Positions 9,344-19,006 of a stretch of DNA of 50,601 nucleotides are shown one piece after another (the stretch's first letter is position 1; each line of letters starts with the position of its first letter). The notes under the pieces are model-generated. The model searched no databases and had not been told where the DNA came from. It was given only the letters and a program-made list of their open reading frames with translations. Position numbers and translations under genes: made by a program. This stretch comes from Sporisorium sorghi (taxonomy: Eukaryota; Basidiomycota; Ustilaginomycetes; Ustilaginales; Ustilaginaceae), in NCBI GenBank assembly GCA_023212695.1, contig JALCCG010000157.1, forward strand, positions 1-50,601. Reading direction: 5' to 3'.

Positions 9344-10624
9344 TCACGCCTTGACAACTTTTTCCGGTTCAAAAGCAGCAAACGTAGGGAAGGGCGCATC
9401 GAGCTCGTCGACCAGGCCATTCTCAAACGTCTTGCCAACCACGCCGTACTTGCGCACCAACCATGGAATGCTTACGATGTACGCGACGACCGAGACGAAC
9501 CTCCTGAACATCCACCTCGACCACGCATATTGCGGGTGCGCAATGCCCGGTATGAACCAGGGGATCTGCTGGATCTGCTCGACGAATGGGCGGAACTGCG
9601 CCTCGTAAGCCTCGAACGCAGCCGTAGGGTGTGCGCCCGGCGTCAACTGCGACAAGTGCCCTGCGAGGAGGTATGCGCCGTCGATGGCGAGCGACGTGCC
9701 CATGCCCGTAAACGGCGTCGGGGCGTAAGCGGTGTCTCCGAGGCAAATCACCCTGTTACGGTGCCACTTGCGCATGCGGATCTGCTGGACGGCCTGGAAG
9801 TACAAGTCGTCGGACTTCTCCATCTGGCGTAGGAGCCGGGGGGTCTTCCAATCCACTTCGCCGAGTTCGCTACGCAGCAGGTCCATCTGCAGCGCCTTGT
9901 TGTGGCTGCGCGCGGCGCTGCTCCAGGCCTGCTTCTTTTCGGGCGTGAGTGGCTTCACGGTGATGCACGCGCGCGTGGTGCCGTGGTTATCCGGGCGGGT
10001 CATGATGCTGCGCCCGTTGAGCCCTTGGTAGTAGTCCCAGTACTCGCTGTCCTCTTCTTCGCGCGGAACGGTCGCGTAGACGCAGAAGCAGTTCTTGTCC
10101 ACCACTTCCACCGCGTTGTCGCCAAACACCTCGCGGCGCACGCGCGACCACTGCCCGTCCGCCGCAACCAACACGTCCGCCTCCTCCACCCCACCCGTGC
10201 TCAGCTCAACCCGCACCTTCCTCTCGCTGTTCTCCAACACCTTACTAACCGTAGTCCCGAACCGGAACTCCACACCGGGCATCGACTCCACAGCGTCGTA
10301 CAGAATCTCCGCCAGGTCGCCGCGGCACACCTCGAACTCGGACGTCGGGCTCCCCACCGTGCCCTGCACTGGGAACGACGCAATCACCCGGTTATCGGCG
10401 TCGACAAATCGCGTACCCTTCTCCGTAGTGCTGTGACTGCGCAGTTGCTCAAGTAGGCCCATCTTGTGGATCACGTTGAGCGCCGTGCCGTTCACATCGA
10501 TGTTCTGCCCTTGCAGCAGCATCGTGGGCGACTTTTCGAGGATCGTGACGCGGGCTCCGGCGCGTGAGAGGAACCATGCCAGGGTGGGGCCTGCGATGCC
10601 GCCGCCGCTGATGATGACGTGCAT
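9344..10624 (-). CDS. FAD-dependent monooxygenase (class A flavoprotein), 426 aa
   Basis: The N-terminus begins at once with a Rossmann dinucleotide-binding motif (IISGGGIAGPTLAWFLSRAG). A DG motif follows near residue 155 (VLVAADGQWSRVRREVF), then the second FAD-binding GD motif near residue 296 (VICLGDTAYAPTPFTGMGTS). This order is typical of PHBH/TetX-like aromatic hydroxylases, which use NAD(P)H and O2 to hydroxylate small molecules. Length matches the family, so the gene is complete. A hydrophobic stretch near the C-terminus (FVSVVAYIVSIPWLV) could touch membrane. No biosynthetic cluster partners are next to it, so the substrate cannot be inferred. It is probably involved in detoxification or catabolism. 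Confidence 0.85.
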   Translation of the reverse strand: MHVIISGGGIAGPTLAWFLSRAGARVTILEKSPTMLLQGQNIDVNGTALNVIHKMGLLEQLRSHSTTEKGTRFVDADNRVIASFPVQGTVGSPTSEFEVCRGDLAEILYDAVESMPGVEFRFGTTVSKVLENSERKVRVELSTGGVEEADVLVAADGQWSRVRREVFGDNAVEVVDKNCFCVYATVPREEEDSEYWDYYQGLNGRSIMTRPDNHGTTRACITVKPLTPEKKQAWSSAARSHNKALQMDLLRSELGEVDWKTPRLLRQMEKSDDLYFQAVQQIRMRKWHRNRVICLGDTAYAPTPFTGMGTSLAIDGAYLLAGHLSQLTPGAHPTAAFEAYEAQFRPFVEQIQQIPWFIPGIAHPQYAWSRWMFRRFVSVVAYIVSIPWLVRKYGVVGKTFENGLVDELDAPFPTFAAFEPEKVVKA

Positions 10625-11470
10625 GTTGGAGGGGATGTGGTTGGGTTGTGCGTGTGTTGTGTGTGAGGGGGTAAGAGGTGATAGCTAGACGTGGTGGTTG
10701 TGGTGCTAGGTGGTGCTGCTTGCGAGCGTGGACTGTCGTTGTTGTTGTTGTTGTTGTTGTTGTATGGAGGATTCGATCAACTGGACGGCGGGTCGACGGT
10801 GCTCCTTATATAGACGATCGTTGCTGTCCCAGAACTGGTAAAGCGTCAACCCCTGAGGAGGAGACGGTTCTTGCAATAGACCATGTTGAAAGGGTTGATC
10901 GTAACGAGGTGGTTCAGAAAAAACACTGACCCCGCCGACGGCTATTGTATACATCCGAACAAGAAAGCTTCAAAGCCGATCCGCGCTGGACACCAAGTGG
11001 AGCATCGCCATAAGCTTTCCGCGGACGAGGTCATAGCGCCCTAACTCGGGTCAGATGCTGTCAGCCCTTCAACAAGACCAGTTGGCCCGTTTCGTACTAA
11101 CGTACGAGGCCGAATAGTGCATGCCGATGATATCAGCTTGGTTTGCACTCGTTGGAGGATCGCCGTGGAGTTGCTCGATGCGAGGTCCAAGCGTGAAGCT
11201 CGAAGCGATGGGAAGGAAATTCCGCGGGCTGGCCGCCTCGCTTCCATGCATGGAAGCCGCTTGCTTTGGTGACTCAAGCCAAGATGGCCCTATGTGAAGT
11301 CACGCTGCAGACAGCGAAAAAAAGTTGACTCTGTTAGATCGAGTCGCAATCTCGTCCTCCACCTTTTTTTACGCCCTCATGCAGGCATCCGTGCTCATCA
11401 TCGTGGCTAAGAACAACACACACGAGGGAAAAAGAGGGCAAAAACACAACGCGTGTCTCTTCCGTCAGCT
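10625..11470. other. Divergent intergenic region with (GTT)n
   Basis: About 850 bases between the monooxygenase start (minus) and the next plus-strand gene. It contains a GTT microsatellite of about eight units at 10738-10763. No gene is visible. Confidence 0.5.
10738..10763 (+). repeat. (GTT)n microsatellite, about 8 units
   Basis: Uninterrupted GTT repeats lie about 115 bp upstream of the monooxygenase start codon. Confidence 0.9.
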
Positions 11471-12943
11471 ATGTTTGAGACTACCATCCATCTCGGCGCA
11501 GCTAGCTCCTGCGTGTCAAGAGGGGCTGCTGTAACGGGGAGATCAGCGGCGATGAACGCAGCGTGTACTGCGGCTGTTCCGTCTTCCTCTGCTGCGGCCG
11601 GGGCGGTGGCGAGCTCGTCGACCACGCCGCCGCTGGCGAATACGGCGCACTTCCGGTTGGGGCGGACGAGCCGGCGCAGCAGCAGCAGCGGGTCGAGCTC
11701 CAGCAGCAGCAATGGCTTTGCGACTAATGGAGGTGGCGGCAATAACGCATCGGCGCCACTGCAACAGGGAGTGAGCGCAAGCAGGAAGCGCCGGCGCCAC
11801 AGCACGCTTTCGAGTGGGATCGCGTCCGGGTCGGAGGAGGGGGAGGAGGGCGAGAGAGCTCCGCCGATGTTTAGGTTGCGGCTGGGGAGCTACGTGTCGG
11901 ATCTGCGGCTGGCAAGGACGAGGAGCCAGTCGCCGGGCTCACCGTTGCTTCAGCAGGCATCGGGGGCGCCGGTGTCGCCGTCGGGCGCGGTGAGGCTGCG
12001 CCACCAGCTGAGTATTCAGACGACGGCGGCGATGCAGCAGAAGGATCAGCAGCAGCAAGAAGGAGCGAGTGCAGTGACACCAGCAGCGTCGATGTCAGTG
12101 TCGCCGACGTCGATGATAGCGAATAAAGACTCGGACGTGGAGATGGACCTCGACGTGCAGTCCACGTTCCAGGCGATGCAGGTCGATTCGCCCACGGCGT
12201 CGCCTTCGCCTACGATCGCCACGAGTATGCCGTTCTTCGCCGCCATTTCTACTCGCGAAGCACCATCGCCACCACCACCAGCGCAAGCATCAGCAGCAAG
12301 TACAGCAATGCAGCGCACCGTAAGCGCCGCCAGCGGCGCCCGGCTCAGCCCAATCCCAAGCTCGCTCCTCACACCGCTCGTCACCGACACCCGATACCCG
12401 CCGCGCGCTGCGTCGCCGCTCTCCGCGCCGGCGTCAGCTTCGTTCCCAGCCATCTCGCTCGCCGCTAGCAATGATGCAGCAGCCGTGTCGCCGGGCGTAT
12501 TCCCCTCCGCCTCCGTGCTCGCAGCGCGCAGGAGCTCGATACAGTCAGCATCGCTGGGTATGGCATCGCAGCAGGCACAGCAGCAGCAACAGCACGCGCC
12601 GGCATCGCCCTCGCCACTCGCAAGAATGCTCTCGTTCCCCCCTCCGACTCAGACTTCCACAGCATCGTCCCAGGATACCCTACCGCATCAGCATCAGCAT
12701 TTTGACTCCATCGCATCAACTCAGCATCAAGACTTGGTTTCGTTCCAGCTTCCGATTCAGTCCCAGTCCCAATCGCAACAGCAAACGCAAAATCAGACCA
12801 GGTCGAGGTCCAGCTCGACGCCGCCCTCGCCGGTCGTGGGTGCAGTCGCAAGTGAAGGGCAGCACCCGCCACCGGCGATCGCACCGCTGTCGCCGCTTCG
12901 ACGCCATTCGGATGGCCCGCCACCGTCGAGGGTGCGATACTAG
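11471..12943 (+). CDS. Low-complexity Ser/Gln/Ala-rich hypothetical protein, 490 aa
   Basis: The first ATG in this open frame is at 11471 (MFETTIHLGAASSC); the frame stops at 12943. The protein is dominated by Ser, Ala, Pro and Gln runs and is probably intrinsically disordered. A basic island (SRKRRRHSTLSSG near residue 107) could be a nuclear localisation signal. Short ordered-looking islands are MFRLRLGSYVSDLRLARTRS near residue 133 and VRLRHQLSIQTT near 176. It ends RRHSDGPPPSRVRY. Many SP sites suggest a proline-directed kinase target (inference). No known domain. Third-position GC bias supports real coding. It converges with the DUF7704-type gene, 169 bp apart. Confidence 0.6.
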   Translation: MFETTIHLGAASSCVSRGAAVTGRSAAMNAACTAAVPSSSAAAGAVASSSTTPPLANTAHFRLGRTSRRSSSSGSSSSSSNGFATNGGGGNNASAPLQQGVSASRKRRRHSTLSSGIASGSEEGEEGERAPPMFRLRLGSYVSDLRLARTRSQSPGSPLLQQASGAPVSPSGAVRLRHQLSIQTTAAMQQKDQQQQEGASAVTPAASMSVSPTSMIANKDSDVEMDLDVQSTFQAMQVDSPTASPSPTIATSMPFFAAISTREAPSPPPPAQASAASTAMQRTVSAASGARLSPIPSSLLTPLVTDTRYPPRAASPLSAPASASFPAISLAASNDAAAVSPGVFPSASVLAARRSSIQSASLGMASQQAQQQQQHAPASPSPLARMLSFPPPTQTSTASSQDTLPHQHQHFDSIASTQHQDLVSFQLPIQSQSQSQQQTQNQTRSRSSSTPPSPVVGAVASEGQHPPPAIAPLSPLRRHSDGPPPSRVRY

Positions 12944-13112
12944 GAGCAGCGCTCGGCGTCTTGTCGCACAGAAAGAGTTCCAATGTCATTTTCAGCGCCG
13001 TTGTGGCGTTGCTGCATTCCAAGTTGACCAAAAATTGTGTGATGTAGAGTCGAGCAAGGTGGATGGGATCAAGCCTTCTTGACCTTGGCAGCGGCGATGG
13101 GACTGCCTCGCG

Positions 13113-13999
13113 CTACGCCTGTCCACCAGAGCACGCGGAACTGTTCGCAACCATCCGAAAGTTATATCCAGTCAGCTGGCTTGCTCTGCCTCTCTTCTTC
13201 CACCAACCAAAACTTATGCAGAAAAGGATGAACGTGATGACGATGTTTCCGAAGAGCTGTGTCCGCGCAATCGATCACACCGTGTTAGTGGGGTTCGATA
13301 GTACGCGGGAAACAAAGCTTCGGTGCGGGACTTACCAAGCTATTCCAGCTGGCCGGCTTAGCCAGCAGCGCAAACTTGTCGAGCGCCGTCGCCTTGTGGA
13401 TGCCGACCAGGCCGCGTTTTGCCGGTGGGCCGTTGGGCAGCAGGTAGATCGTCAGCCCGATATGAGTCCCTGTCACCACCACCGTCCGCACAAATGTCAG
13501 CTCCTATCCTCGCCTTCGTTCACATTGCGAGCGTACTTACAGTCAGCAACGCCAAGCACGACGAGCAAATACCTGATCAACCTCTCCAACGTATCATCCT
13601 TCGTGCCTCTCAAATGCCGGCGCAGCGCATAGAACATCAACGCCGAATTGAGCATAATGAGCAGGTAACAACTCCCGAGCTGGCCGAGCGCCATGCGCGT
13701 CGCGTCCGTCAGCACCCCCGCCTGCCGCAGCGAGTACTGGAGTGTGCTCGCGGGGAAGAAGGCCGGCGGGATAAGTTCGTGATTGTACCGCTCGGGGAGG
13801 ACGAGTGCATACACCGCGCCCGCGAGCACGCTGAGTGGCTCGAGGATGCCGAAGAATATGTACTGTCGAGCAAAGATGGTTAGTCAAGGTGGGTAAATGA
13901 GAGAGGAGGGGAGAAGGCGGGAGAGGGGCTTACCCAGTGGTCTGGCAGCGCGTCTAGCGCAGCCTTTGTCGGCGGCTTGGTTGGCGATTTCGCTGGCAT
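13113..13999 (-). CDS. Four-exon integral membrane protein, DUF7704-like, 221 aa
   Basis: Spliced model, minus strand: exons 13934-13999, 13541-13862, 13336-13469 and 13113-13256. The introns are short GT-AG types (71, 71 and 79 nt). The third has a perfect CTAAC-type branch site (CCACTAACAC), and phases match at every junction. The product begins MPAKSPTKPPTKAALDALPD. It has about four membrane segments: YIFFGILEPLSVLAGAVYAL, LGSCYLLIMLNSALMFYAL, LIRYLLVVLGVADWTHIGLT and LFGNIVITFILFCISFGWW. This architecture resembles small fungal DUF7704 membrane proteins of unknown function; the assignment is from memory of that family pattern. It is the most intron-dense gene in the window. It diverges from SPC24. 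Confidence 0.75.
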
Positions 14000-14411
14000 G
14001 TTTGAGGACGGCGGTGTGGTAGTGGTCGAGAGGAAGGATGGATTGCCGGCGGTGAGTGACAGATTGCGGAGTGTACAAGCATGGGTCACGTGACATTACG
14101 CGGCTTTGGACTGTTAGGGTTTGGGTTACAAACAAAAATTAAAAAAAACTGCCTCGCGCGTCTTGTTGAACCAACACTTTTTTGCGAATCAACACTTGCG
14201 ACCCCTGCATGAAGCAGAGTCACCACCAGCAGCAACAGCGACAGGGCTTGCTCGTTACAACCACCATCATCATCATTCTCGGCATCACCAGTCATCATCG
14301 TTTCCATCGCTGCAACAATCGGACTCATCCAAAGACACGGACTTCATCTCCGCTGCTACGTTTCGAACCGAGGATTAGACGCTGGCATCTCGTGCAACTC
14401 ATACACACAAC
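14000..14411. other. Divergent promoter region, DUF7704-like gene / SPC24
   Basis: 412 bases between two divergent start codons. It includes an A-run near 14143 and a CAC/ATC-rich stretch before the SPC24 ATG. No gene is seen. Confidence 0.5.
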
Positions 14412-15164
14412 ATGTCCACCACCGCGCCAAAAGAGGACACGGCGCAGCACATGCCGCCTCCCCCCTCCACCACCTTCCCGACCCCTACGCCGCTAGACGA
14501 ACGCCTGACTGATGACGACATCGACTCGCTCATCGCCTCCCTCTCGCCGACCTCGGAACTCGACCACCTGCGCTCTATCGAAAAGACGATCCGCGAAACG
14601 CAGTCGCGCCGCAAACGCGAAGAAGAAGAATACCGCGCCAAGATCCACGCATTGGAATCAGCGCTAGCGGACCTCAGGAGGCAGTCGACGCGGCAAGCGG
14701 CCGAGTGGCGCTCGCTCGCCCAGCACGCCGAGACGATTGAGAAGCTGGATAATAGGAACTTTGACCTCGCCAAGAAGATCAACGAACAGGAAGCCACGCT
14801 CAGCAGCATGCAGAACCAGGTCGTCGAGCTCAAAAGGCTCAAGGACGAGCTCGAAGAGGTCGATGTCGAGGACGAGACCGAGATGGACCGCGATGCGTAA
14901 GTTCCACCACCCGCACGATATCTGATACCTGTGACAGCGTACTGACTGTCGTTTTCGTTGGTGAGCAGACTGTGCCTCCGCATCTTCCGCAGCCTCGGCT
15001 TCCTCCCCTCGAAAGGAGAAGCACAAGACGAATGGTCCAGCATCCTCGTCCGCTCCGACACCCGCAACACGGCAATCCAGTTCGACATCGCCACAGCACA
15101 CCTCAAGCAGAACGAGATCTCGCCGCTTATTCTAGCTGATCAGCTGTGGAAGGCTGCCGAATGA
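14412..15164 (+). CDS. SPC24: Kinetochore protein Spc24 (Ndc80 complex), 2 exons, 226 aa
   Basis: Exon 1 is 14412-14896 and exon 2 is 14969-15164. The 72-nt intron starts GTAAGT and ends AGCAG, and the split codon GC|A restores the frame. Residues about 45-155 form a long charged coiled coil (IEKTIRETQSRRKREEEEYR onward). The C-terminal globular domain comes from exon 2 (LCLRIFRSLGFLPSKG...WSSILVRSDTRNTAIQFDI), which matches the Spc24 RWD-like fold that pairs with Spc25. In the Ndc80 complex this end docks onto the inner kinetochore (Mis12 complex, CENP-T), linking centromeres to microtubules. Length fits the family (about 200 aa). Its 3' end converges with GID4, 182 bp away. Confidence 0.85.
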
Positions 15165-15346
15165 AAACTCACCTTTCTAACTGCACTTCATGTATCTATA
15201 CAGCCTCTCGAATACCCACTCATCTCGATGCAAAACACACGGAAGCACGTTCGCGAGAGATCAGCACGTGCGATGAAAATCTGAGGGGAAGAGCAGATGC
15301 GAGAGGAAAAGAATCCAAGAACGATGTCGATTGCGAAGCGTTGCTG

Positions 15347-18151
15347 TCAACGCATCTCGAAGCTACTCGAGCCGCTCTCGGCGGTATGGTGCAGACTGAG
15401 CTGCTGGTACGGCTCGGAGTTCTCGTGAAAGTAAAACCCAGACATCTTGCCACCCGCGCCGCAGTCGTCCTCCTCCTCGGCGCACAGGTCCGGCCACATG
15501 CCCGCAAACGCATCGTCCCCGGGCGGCGGCAGGTGCGGGCTCGTAGGCGACGCGGGCCAGAATCCAGGCCCCGAGTGCGACGCCGGCGAGTGAGGCGGCT
15601 GGTAGATCGGGTCGTAGTACGTCGAGTGCTGCTGTTGGCGCTGCTGCTCGTGGTGGAACGCGTGTGCGAGTTGCACGTTGGATGAGGAGAGCGGGTAGGA
15701 GGGTGCAGACAGCGAGAGCTCCCGCCGGCGTTGTGTGCGTGCAGCGTACCACTGCTGTCCCGATACTGCTGGACCTGAGGTTCCACTCGACGCAGCCGCA
15801 GCCGACGGACGCGAAAGGCTCGGCGACCCCGCAGGCGACAGATGCCCGCCCGTAGTCGCACTCCCCATCGACACATTACTGCCACTCCTTCCCCTCGTCT
15901 CCCCTGCACCGCCAGCCGTTGACCGCCCCGCACTCTCCCCCAGCTCCACACAGACATAGTAGAACCCAGCAAAGCTCGCCCCGTTGATATCCCTCACCCT
16001 ATGATCCGGCACCAAAAACTTCTCCTTCCACCGCATAAACACAAACGGCTTGTTCAAGTGATTGAACCTCAACCCGGGCTTCGACAGCGCCGACCTGAGC
16101 GGCCGGAACGGCGGGAAGCGCGCCCAGTGCTTCAAGTCGTCCGCCTCCGTGGCGCCCCACTTGCCCGTGACAAACCCATATCGATCGCCAATGATTTCGG
16201 CATCGAAGTACGTGGTGAGCTCCGGCCAGTCCTCGGTGAGCCCGCGGATGTTGAGGTAGCCGCACAGATGCGATGCCTCCAAATCGACGTTGACGACGCG
16301 CACGGTGACGTCGTACGAGTTGCGTCCGGATTTCTGCGTGCCGTTGAAGGTGGCGCCGGGGTAGAGGCAGCCTCTGCCCTTGGGTGGGGTGCGCAGGCGC
16401 GACAGCTCGGCGAGCGGGTCAGGCTTGTACGGGTCGAACCACCGCACGTCGCCCCACTTGGCAGCCAGACCGTGCGACACTTTACGATCGTCATCATCGA
16501 CGTCCATGCTTTGAGCTTCGTCGTGCCGCCTCTTCTCCGCCGAACTGGAAGCGGCGTAGGGATACGAGAGCGGGTCTGCGTGGTATCGCACGGATCGAGT
16601 CGGGTCGATGCCAGCAGCATGCTGCGCGCACGATGTGGCTAATGAAGTGGATGTGGAAGACGAGACGAGCGAGGGTGGTCGTGTCTGCCTCGCCGAATTG
16701 TAGAGCTCGTCTGCGATGGCATGCGTCGAAAGCTGGCTGAGGCGTGGTCGAGTCACTGCGCCTGGTCCGTAGGGGTCGTTGTCGTCGTTTGACGGCGCTG
16801 CTGCTTTTGAGGTAGAATTGACGTTCGAAGCGCCGACGGCGGCAAAAGGTGTAGTGGTGGGACCTGTTGACGAGCTAGAGCGACTCGGACGCCGCGCCGA
16901 GGACGGCCGACGCTGTTTCCCTCCAGCAGTGATTGCGTCGGCAGATCCAGGCACTTGGATGTGCGATGTAGACCCTTGTGAAGTCGCTGATGCATGCTGT
17001 GATTGAGACGATCGAGCAGGCAAAGACGCAGAAGATGCAAAAGAGTGAGCGGCCTGCAAAGAGCCAAGCGCAGGGACAGTCTCGGAAGCAGGAGTGGCTG
17101 CAATGGAAGGAGGGAAGCTGACAATAACAGGAGCAGAGGCGGCGCTTACACTCTCTGGACCATTGTAGCTGAGGCTTCTAGAAAAGCTGCCCGATCTGCC
17201 GAGCGTGGACGAAGAGGGTTCTCTGTGGTCCGCCGCCGTATGGTGTTGATCCGGAGTGGCGGCAAAGCGGATCCTGCCACGGCTTGTCGAGCGTGTCACG
17301 CGTGGCGGTGAAGTAGGCGATGTCAAGGCTGATGCGATGGGAGCACGATCGAGGGGTGGGAAGCCGGAAGGATCCTGCATGTGAACGTCGTCGGCGGATG
17401 GAGCAAGCGAGGCATCACCGCCAGCTCCCATGTTGTCGACAGAAATGGTGAGATGCATCTGAGGAGCGGTGGTAGGGCTGCTTGCATCTGGCGCGGCGGC
17501 CGAGGAAGCAGTCGACTGCCCACTGCCAAGTGCGATTGCGCTGCTGCTTGACGAGGTTATTTGTGGCTGCTGCGTATCGATGATTTGTGTCGACGCTGAG
17601 GTGGACGCTGGGTGCGCGGAGGGTGCGGCAGGGTCTGCGTGTTGAGCAGCGCAATGTGTGCAGATCGCATGTCCATCTGCATCGGTGGGGATTGCTTCGT
17701 CGGGGCCTAGGTGACGCGAGAGGGCGACGGCAGCAGCAGCATTGATTGCCGAGGTAAGGCTCTGATGCGGCTGGAGACGATGCTGTGAGCGGATCGAGTC
17801 CGGAGCGAAAGCGTACGAGGATGGGCTGGGTGCCGAGATGGAGGCGGAGGAAGGGGTGCGAGGCAGCGGTGGCTGACGATCGTGTGAGGATGGACCGGCA
17901 TCGAGCAGCTGCCCACAGCGAGCGCAGTGCTTGGGTTGCGCGAGGCTGGGTTCGGAGCGCCTCAAACCATCGTTGCTGCTGCTGCCGTCAGGATCGTTGA
18001 TGGCATTTCGAGATGCATCATGGCTTGGGGGTGCGACCTCGGTGTTGGTCGAGCGACTTTGATCTGGAGCAGCGCTTGATACAGCTGGATCCGACTCGAC
18101 TGCAGCTTGGCTGGATGTGCTTGGCACGGTGAAAGATGGTCCTGGCGTCAT
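15347..18151 (-). CDS. GID4: Gid4/Vid24-type substrate receptor of the GID/CTLH E3 ligase, 934 aa
   Basis: The conserved Vid24 beta-barrel lies at residues about 590-735. It starts GCLYPGATFNGTQKSGRNSY, continues with CGYLNIRGLTEDWPELTTYF and KHWARFPPFRPL, and ends VPDHRVRDINGASFAGFYYV. Gid4 recognises N-terminal Pro degrons on gluconeogenic enzymes for glucose-triggered degradation. Unusually, the domain is preceded by about 590 disordered residues and followed by about 200 more; yeast Gid4 is about 360 aa in total. The N-terminal extension contains two CxxC pairs (KHCARCGQ near residue 77, AICTHCAAQ near 162) that might form a small zinc site. One open frame, ATG at 18149-18151. Confidence 0.85.
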   Translation of the reverse strand: MTPGPSFTVPSTSSQAAVESDPAVSSAAPDQSRSTNTEVAPPSHDASRNAINDPDGSSSNDGLRRSEPSLAQPKHCARCGQLLDAGPSSHDRQPPLPRTPSSASISAPSPSSYAFAPDSIRSQHRLQPHQSLTSAINAAAAVALSRHLGPDEAIPTDADGHAICTHCAAQHADPAAPSAHPASTSASTQIIDTQQPQITSSSSSAIALGSGQSTASSAAAPDASSPTTAPQMHLTISVDNMGAGGDASLAPSADDVHMQDPSGFPPLDRAPIASALTSPTSPPRVTRSTSRGRIRFAATPDQHHTAADHREPSSSTLGRSGSFSRSLSYNGPESVSAASAPVIVSFPPSIAATPASETVPALGSLQAAHSFASSASLPARSSQSQHASATSQGSTSHIQVPGSADAITAGGKQRRPSSARRPSRSSSSTGPTTTPFAAVGASNVNSTSKAAAPSNDDNDPYGPGAVTRPRLSQLSTHAIADELYNSARQTRPPSLVSSSTSTSLATSCAQHAAGIDPTRSVRYHADPLSYPYAASSSAEKRRHDEAQSMDVDDDDRKVSHGLAAKWGDVRWFDPYKPDPLAELSRLRTPPKGRGCLYPGATFNGTQKSGRNSYDVTVRVVNVDLEASHLCGYLNIRGLTEDWPELTTYFDAEIIGDRYGFVTGKWGATEADDLKHWARFPPFRPLRSALSKPGLRFNHLNKPFVFMRWKEKFLVPDHRVRDINGASFAGFYYVCVELGESAGRSTAGGAGETRGRSGSNVSMGSATTGGHLSPAGSPSLSRPSAAAASSGTSGPAVSGQQWYAARTQRRRELSLSAPSYPLSSSNVQLAHAFHHEQQRQQQHSTYYDPIYQPPHSPASHSGPGFWPASPTSPHLPPPGDDAFAGMWPDLCAEEEDDCGAGGKMSGFYFHENSEPYQQLSLHHTAESGSSSFEMR

Positions 18152-19006
18152 GGTTGCGAATTTGCGATACGCTGTTGGTTATATCGTATCAGAGCAGAGC
18201 GAGTTGGCTCATTCCATCGATGCAAGAGCGAATAAGGCGGAGCAACAGAGTGGCTATTCCGACCGATGAGCCTGAGCGCAGCAAAGATGCCGTCGAAAGC
18301 GCTGCTTTGAGTCCAAGGTGGCTAGAATGGTCGGCGATTCCTTTGGTCGACCTGTGTGACTCGAATCAGGCAGCAGCACCTGTCGCACTTGAATCCGATT
18401 TGGTGCCTTTGTGCCGATGCTGTGTAGAAATAGAGAGAACGGAACCAAGCAGAGATCACTCGGATCGCTCCGATGTCGATGATGGATCAGAACAAGGGAG
18501 AGAAAGAAGCGGCTTTCCCGTGAGACGACGATGAAGAGTTAATAATCAACTCCACACCTCTGCAGCAGCTCTCTGCGAGTGTGTGACTCTCTGTGACTGA
18601 CGACAGACAAGGTTCCACGCCCGCATCATCGTCAGGGCGAAATGCCCACCCGCCCTTTTCCCACCCAAGGCTCCACGCAGGAGAGAGGGCGCGCTAAAAA
18701 AAGCGTCCTTTGTCTCTTTCAGCTGGGCTGTCGAGCCCTCTGAGGCCAAACTTCAATCAAAAATCAACCCTGCATCAGCCTGCATCAACTCCGGCCCAAG
18801 AGCTGCTTGCTGCTTGCGTGCTTTTTCCCGTTTGCTTTCCTCAGCCGCTTTTTCCCGTCTGCTCTTCGTTCTTCCTTCGTCGAGAGCAAATTGCATCATG
18901 CTGCTCAGCTGCTACACAAACATCTGAATGATCAGAGACGAAAATGCTATCTCACAGCATACACACATCATCCACAAGGCTCTGAGAAACAGACTTGATC
19001 TATACT
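18152..19006. other. Intergenic region, GID4 upstream / GPI1 downstream
   Basis: About 855 bases. Nothing with coding character on either strand. It should contain the GID4 promoter (minus) and the GPI1 3' UTR. Confidence 0.5.

Noticed and set aside
13280..13300. GGTTCGATAG as a tRNA B box
   Set aside because: It lies in the third intron of the DUF7704-like gene, with no matching A box or cloverleaf arms.
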